Source: Chersky-840 sp035532735
GTDB lineage: Bacteria; Actinomycetota; Acidimicrobiia; Acidimicrobiales; UBA8190
DNA: 64,000 bases
Assembly (NCBI GenBank): GCA_035532735.1
Contig: DATKQM010000066.1
Coordinates: forward strand, 101,873-165,872
Direction of reading: 5' to 3'
The translations under genes were made by a program, and so were the position numbers. The notes below the pieces were generated by a model. It worked only from the letters and a program-made list of their open reading frames with translations, had not been told where the DNA came from and made no database searches. This document shows, in pieces, positions 60,588 through 64,000 of this stretch; positions within the stretch are counted from its first letter, which is position 1, and each line of letters begins with the position of its first letter.

Positions 60588-60959
60588 GTGTACGGCTCTA
60601 TTCATCCTGAGCCTGTGGGCACCAATTGGTGGCAACGTCAATTCGATGACAGGCCCGATCTACTGGTCCCGTTCCCGGCATACCCTCCGCTGTTGTTGGG
60701 CATCCACCTTCCCTTTCAGAAGATGGGCGCTCGGAACGACTATTCCTATGGCGTCGATATCTACGCCTATCCGGTCCAGCAGTTGTTGGCGACCTGGAAT
60801 GTGCAACGCTGGAGCTATTCCGCCTTTCTCTTTTTCTCCGCGCCAGGGGTTGCGCCGTTCGCCATTGCAAGCTGGTGGCTTGTGGAGAAACGCGCGCTCA
60901 GGCTCAAGAGAGTCGACCTCACGCCTCGCAGCGGTGCAGCACACGCCTTATCGCCTTGA
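60588..60959 (+). pseudogene. acyltransferase 3 C-terminal remnant
   Basis: About 120 codons carry the end of an AT3-family protein: LLGIHLPFQKMGARNDYSYG, VDIYAYPVQQLLATWNVQRW and VAPFAIASWWLVEKRALRLK. The D-x-S-Y-G-x-Y-x-Y-x-P-x-Q-Q block and the SWxxxExxA end are diagnostic for the last helices of AT3 enzymes. The preceding eight or so helices, including the active-site His region, are absent. It is a 5'-truncated copy, unlike the intact acyltransferase at 57091. The GTG at 60588 may be fortuitous. Confidence 0.65.
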
Positions 60960-61113
60960 ACCCCTCGAGCCCCTGTGCCTCTGGTGGTCGCGTTGGGCAC
61001 CGGCTGGATGCGATGGTCAGCCCGGTGACCGCCGGGTCCCCTCCTCCGCGGCTCCCAGGACCCTCGACCTGCTCGGTTCGGGCGGAGCGCGGGCCAGATC
61101 GCCGAGGGACTCC

Positions 61114-61956
61114 ATCTTCGTAGCCGTCCGATATTGGTTACCGGCGCTGGTTGCGACGGTGCTCCTCGCCGCCTGCGGTGCGGCGGCGTCGCCGTCCGCT
61201 TCGCACCAGGACCGACCGTCACCGCACACGTCACCCATGCCCTGGTCGGCCTTCCCAGTCAACGCCAGACGCCGGCCGCTGGTCTTCGTGGGACCGCTCG
61301 TGGTGGATCCGTCGAGCGGGTTTCGCAACGATGCCGACAAGATCGCCTACATCGAAGGAGCCATCAAAGCTCCAGGCACGTTTCCCCGGGGTCCGGGACA
61401 GGTCGACGGGTACCCGATCATCAGCGCCACCGAGGCCTTCGAGAGGCTCACCTTCAGGAAGAAGACTCCGGCGCCAAGCGACGCTCTCGAGGTCACTGCG
61501 GTGCGGCTGGGCGCGGCGGTGTTCCAGACAGACCGTGGTCCGCATCGGCTACCGGCTTGGCTCTTCGCCATCCAAAACGTTCGTGATACGGCGAAGGTGT
61601 TGGCAGTATCACCCACGAGTATCTTCACGGCGCGGACGACCCTCGATGGTCGTCCCCCGTCTGTGGCCGATGCTCGGCTTGGACCCGACGGTCGCACGCT
61701 CACGGTGCAATTCGCCGGCGAGCCGGCGGGAACACGGCCCTGCACCGCTGATTACGACCTGAGCGTGACCGAGTCCAGGACCACCGTCTCTGTCACCGTG
61801 CACGAGCACGCGCACGACAGTGAGGTGCCGTGTGCCCAGCCTGCATCCGTGCGGCAAGCGACCACACGACTTGCTGCCCCCCTTGGCGTTCGAGTCGTCT
61901 TGGACGGCGCCACCAGCACGGCTGTGGCGGTGACCGGGGCCGACCCGCCGAGCTGA
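61114..61956 (+). CDS. predicted lipoprotein, start unresolved
   Basis: The mature protein is clear: a signal peptide YWLPALVATVLLAACGAAAS with lipobox LLAAC is followed by about 250 residues (FVGPLVVDPSSGFRNDADKI, VDGYPIISATEAFERLTFRK, GRTLTVQFAGEPAGTRPCTA). No ATG, GTG or TTG lies in frame in the stretch where translation must begin; candidates are CTG at 61069 or ATC at 61114 (AGGGA five bases upstream). The frame is open further upstream only through the acyltransferase remnant in another frame. It is either a rare start codon, a sequence error, or a gene that lost its 5' end. Function is unknown. Confidence 0.55.
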   Translation: MFVAVRYWLPALVATVLLAACGAAASPSASHQDRPSPHTSPMPWSAFPVNARRRPLVFVGPLVVDPSSGFRNDADKIAYIEGAIKAPGTFPRGPGQVDGYPIISATEAFERLTFRKKTPAPSDALEVTAVRLGAAVFQTDRGPHRLPAWLFAIQNVRDTAKVLAVSPTSIFTARTTLDGRPPSVADARLGPDGRTLTVQFAGEPAGTRPCTADYDLSVTESRTTVSVTVHEHAHDSEVPCAQPASVRQATTRLAAPLGVRVVLDGATSTAVAVTGADPPS

Positions 61957-62119
61957 CGGGCGGGGTGATAGCCGTTGGACACCAGACCTGGCGAGGCCGT
62001 ATCGACCACGCCCCGTGCGGCAGCGATGTCGGCTACGCCTATCCCGACGGCGGTCCCCAAGGCGACCAGGGGGCGGCCAACAGGAATCGACGTCGACCGA
62101 AATGAGGACGAGTGCCTGC

Positions 62120-63670
62120 TTACAGGACAACGTCTTGAACCGCCGGTGAAGTCCGGGATTCAGCTACTTGGACGACCTCACCGACCGGCACCGAAGTCTG
62201 TTCGACGACGAGCGGGAATCCTTGATCTTCGCCCGACACCTCTTCGAGGTTTCGCCCGGCTGGTTCGGGAAGCAACAAGGTCAACAGGTATCCCCCCACC
62301 GACGATCCCCCTGCCACCAGCAACATACCGCGCAGCCCGATGTGCTTCTGGAGCTGGGGAACGAGGAAGACTCCGATGAACGCGCCGAGCTTGCCGATCC
62401 CGGCGGCGATGCCATGGCCCGTGGTCCGCATGCTCACGGGGAAGAGCTCTGACGGCAGCACGAACGTGGTGGTGTTGGGTCCAAACTCGATGAAGAAGTA
62501 ACTCAGTCCGAAGATCAAGAGGAAAGGCGCGACGACGGTCGTCAGAACATGAATCGCACCGAGGGCAGCAAATGCACCGGCCATGACACCAAATCCGAGG
62601 AGCTGCAGGCGTCGATGCCCGATCTTGTCCATCTTGGTGAAGGCAAGTAGGTACCCTGGGACGGCGAAGACCATGAACATGCCCAGCGTCCATGCCAGCT
62701 TGGCGATCAAAGTGGCATGAGGAGCCACCTCTTTCAAAATTGCCGGCAACGACAGGGTGTTGCCGTAATAGGCGTAGTCAAAGAGAAACCATGACCCGGC
62801 AGTGCCGAGAAGGAGCAAGAGGGTGCGGCGATCGGTCAGGAATCGGCCGAGGCCGATCCGCTGCGGTCCGCCCTGGGAGATCGTCATAGGAGCCCGGACA
62901 ACGCCCTCCGAGAACGCTGCCAACTGACTGGCGGCGCGATTGACCTCTCCTTGGACTCGCGCTTGGAAGCGAGGCGATTCGGGCATCTTCGCCCTCAGGT
63001 AGACCACGGCGGCGGCAGGCGCTGCGCCAAGGCCGAGCATCAGGCGCCAGGTGAGGTCGTGGCTTATCCCCGATGCCAGCAGCAACAAGCCGACAAGAGG
63101 TCCCACGATGAGCCCCAGGGCCTGCATGGAGAACACGAGGCCCACAAGACGCCCGCGGTCGTCACGATTGGCGTACTCGCTCATGAGCACCGCCGATACG
63201 GGATAGTCACCGCCGATACCAAGGCCCAAGATGAAGCGAGCAACGACTAACCACCAAAATCCTGTGGCGAACGCAGAGGTCAGTGCTCCGACGATCATGA
63301 TGACGGCAACCAACGCATAGACGCTTTTGCGTCCGAGCACATCGGCGATCCGACCGAACACGAGAGCCCCGACGAACGCGGCCAGGATCGTCGAACCCGC
63401 CACCCAGCTCGTCTGGGTCGTTGAGAGATGCCATTGGGCCTTGACCAAGACGGCGACCGTGCTGATCACGAAGAGGTCGTAGGCGTCGGTGAAGAAGCCC
63501 ATGCCCGAGATCACCACCGCCCGTCGGTGGAACCGACTCCTGGGCGCATTGTTCAAGAGGTCGTTGACGGTCGCGGTGGCCGCCAACCCGGTCGGGGGCA
63601 CTTCCACACCACCCGTCACTGCCCCACCTGAGGGAGTCTGGATTGATCCGGTCACCTGGGGGTTTTCCAT
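62120..63670 (-). CDS. MFS transporter, phosphate:H+ symporter (PHS) type
   Basis: A 516-residue, 12-helix permease. The first helix motif MGFFTDAYDLFVISTVAVLV, the loop GRIADVLGRKSVYAL, and the helix 4-5 signature FILGLGIGGDYPVSAVLMSE match the PHO84-like PHS branch of MFS. GPNTTTFVLPSELFPVSMRT in the second half agrees. Substrate is probably inorganic phosphate, though other anions or aromatic acids are used by relatives. ATG at 63670 has GGGAG four bases upstream. Three 11-base repeats like a PHO box lie 75-105 bases upstream, which independently supports phosphate control. Confidence 0.85.
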   Translation of the reverse strand: MENPQVTGSIQTPSGGAVTGGVEVPPTGLAATATVNDLLNNAPRSRFHRRAVVISGMGFFTDAYDLFVISTVAVLVKAQWHLSTTQTSWVAGSTILAAFVGALVFGRIADVLGRKSVYALVAVIMIVGALTSAFATGFWWLVVARFILGLGIGGDYPVSAVLMSEYANRDDRGRLVGLVFSMQALGLIVGPLVGLLLLASGISHDLTWRLMLGLGAAPAAAVVYLRAKMPESPRFQARVQGEVNRAASQLAAFSEGVVRAPMTISQGGPQRIGLGRFLTDRRTLLLLLGTAGSWFLFDYAYYGNTLSLPAILKEVAPHATLIAKLAWTLGMFMVFAVPGYLLAFTKMDKIGHRRLQLLGFGVMAGAFAALGAIHVLTTVVAPFLLIFGLSYFFIEFGPNTTTFVLPSELFPVSMRTTGHGIAAGIGKLGAFIGVFLVPQLQKHIGLRGMLLVAGGSSVGGYLLTLLLPEPAGRNLEEVSGEDQGFPLVVEQTSVPVGEVVQVAESRTSPAVQDVVL

Positions 63671-63744
63671 CGTTCTCCCTAAGGGTGCTTCTTCGACCTC
63701 AGGGGGATCCTTCCAGGAGGAGGTAATTGACGGACCATCCGAAG

Positions 63745-63772
63745 GTAATCGGAACGTGAACGAATAGTGAAC
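63745..63772 (-). promoter_or_regulatory. PHO-box-like 11-bp direct repeats
   Basis: On the minus strand GTTCAC occurs twice exactly 11 bases apart (63767-63772 and 63756-63761) and a third, weaker unit GATTAC at 63745-63750 continues the 11-base period. Streptomyces PhoP boxes are built from 11-base units with GTTCA. The repeats lie 75-102 bases upstream of the phosphate-type transporter start, in the place of a -35 region. Confidence 0.65.
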
Positions 63773-63940
63773 GTTTGGCAAACGACCGCTTTGCCGGTTC
63801 TGGGATCAAGGGGTTCCGGTCGGCGCTCCGAAAGCCCCCGTGATCCGAGAGGGCCTCCGAGCCCTGTCTGTCAGGCTGACGTGAGACACCTGCTGTAGCG
63901 CACCATCCCACCCAGGGCGAGTCAGGAACACGTAGACCAA

Positions 63941-64000
63941 ATGACCATGACCAATGCATCCTTGGTGGCGCGCGCCCAAAATGGCGAGGTGCGCGACGAC
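63941..64000 (+). CDS. probable ECF sigma factor, N-terminal fragment
   Basis: The last 20 codons read MTMTNASLVARAQNGEVRDD and run off the window. The L-V-A-R-A-Q-x-G-(D/E) pattern is the usual start of ECF-type sigma-70 factors (helix of region 2.1). ATG at 63941 or 63947 are both possible starts. The call rests on this short peptide and should be confirmed with the downstream sequence. Confidence 0.4.
   Translation, partial: MTMTNASLVARAQNGEVRDD

Noticed and set aside
60229..61113. Single long frame joining the 60229 region to the downstream lipoprotein
   Set aside because: The middle part is out of frame with the clear acyltransferase remnant, and the signal peptide marks the lipoprotein as a separate protein.
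61752..62105. Antisense open frames at the end of the lipoprotein gene, one with a hydrophobic stretch (VALGTAVGIGVADIAAARG)
   Set aside because: No start with a ribosome-binding site and most of it overlaps coding sequence on the other strand.
63699..63959. 86-codon minus-strand open frame upstream of the phosphate-type transporter
   Set aside because: It covers the promoter region with the PHO-box-like repeats and has no recognisable family.

Overview
The window is GC-rich, densely packed actinobacterial chromosome. I infer the class Acidimicrobiia or a close relative. The reasons are gene order matching the Mycobacterium tuberculosis Rv2614c-Rv2552c block, an F420-linked reductase, a MshC-like mycothiol ligase, an InhA-like enoyl reductase, and a secreted protease with WLVASDGG-type repeats of a kind I associate with Acidimicrobiia. 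The species cannot be named from sequence alone. No tRNA, rRNA, CRISPR array, insertion sequence or prophage was found.

Region 1 (1-35106) is a housekeeping block read almost entirely on the minus strand. In transcription order it holds npdG, a mshC-like ligase, thrS, a HIT protein, then pgsA, patA, pimA (phosphatidylinositol mannoside synthesis), an M48-like protease, pdxS-pdxT (vitamin B6), a YebC regulator, ruvC-ruvA-ruvB, yajC-secD-secF, rel, hisS, aspS, rarA, a sedolisin protease, two small membrane proteins, alaS, ruvX, mltG and aroE. Many neighbours overlap by 4-8 bases, so long polycistronic transcripts are likely. One plus-strand gene, a fusA2-type EF-G paralogue, interrupts the block exactly where mycobacteria have the HIT protein next to pgsA. 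A sulfotransferase tail enters at the left edge.

Region 2 (35107-50345) is mixed metabolism and regulation: an InhA-like FabI with a class III adenylate cyclase, a PadR regulator, an aldehyde dehydrogenase, an MFS permease, a dienoyl-CoA-reductase-like SDR with an enoyl-CoA hydratase divergent from a TetR regulator and a nitronate monooxygenase, a PadR/HAAS pair divergent from an ABC exporter, a thioesterase, and small membrane proteins. A perfect 11-bp inverted repeat sits in the hydratase/TetR gap.

Region 3 (50346-64000) is more accessory. It has secreted or membrane proteins of unknown function around a near-consensus IdeR/DtxR iron box, a TauD-type dioxygenase, lipoproteins, a PIG-V-like glycosyltransferase next to an acyltransferase-SGNH protein, a lone response regulator, and a decayed stretch with fragments of a cyclase and an acyltransferase. 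It ends with a phosphate-type MFS transporter whose promoter carries 11-bp direct repeats resembling a PHO box, and the first codons of a probable ECF sigma factor.

No single unprecedented system stands out. The most testable new points are the predicted control sites: iron (51866-51884), phosphate (63745-63772) and the TetR operator (43088-43115).
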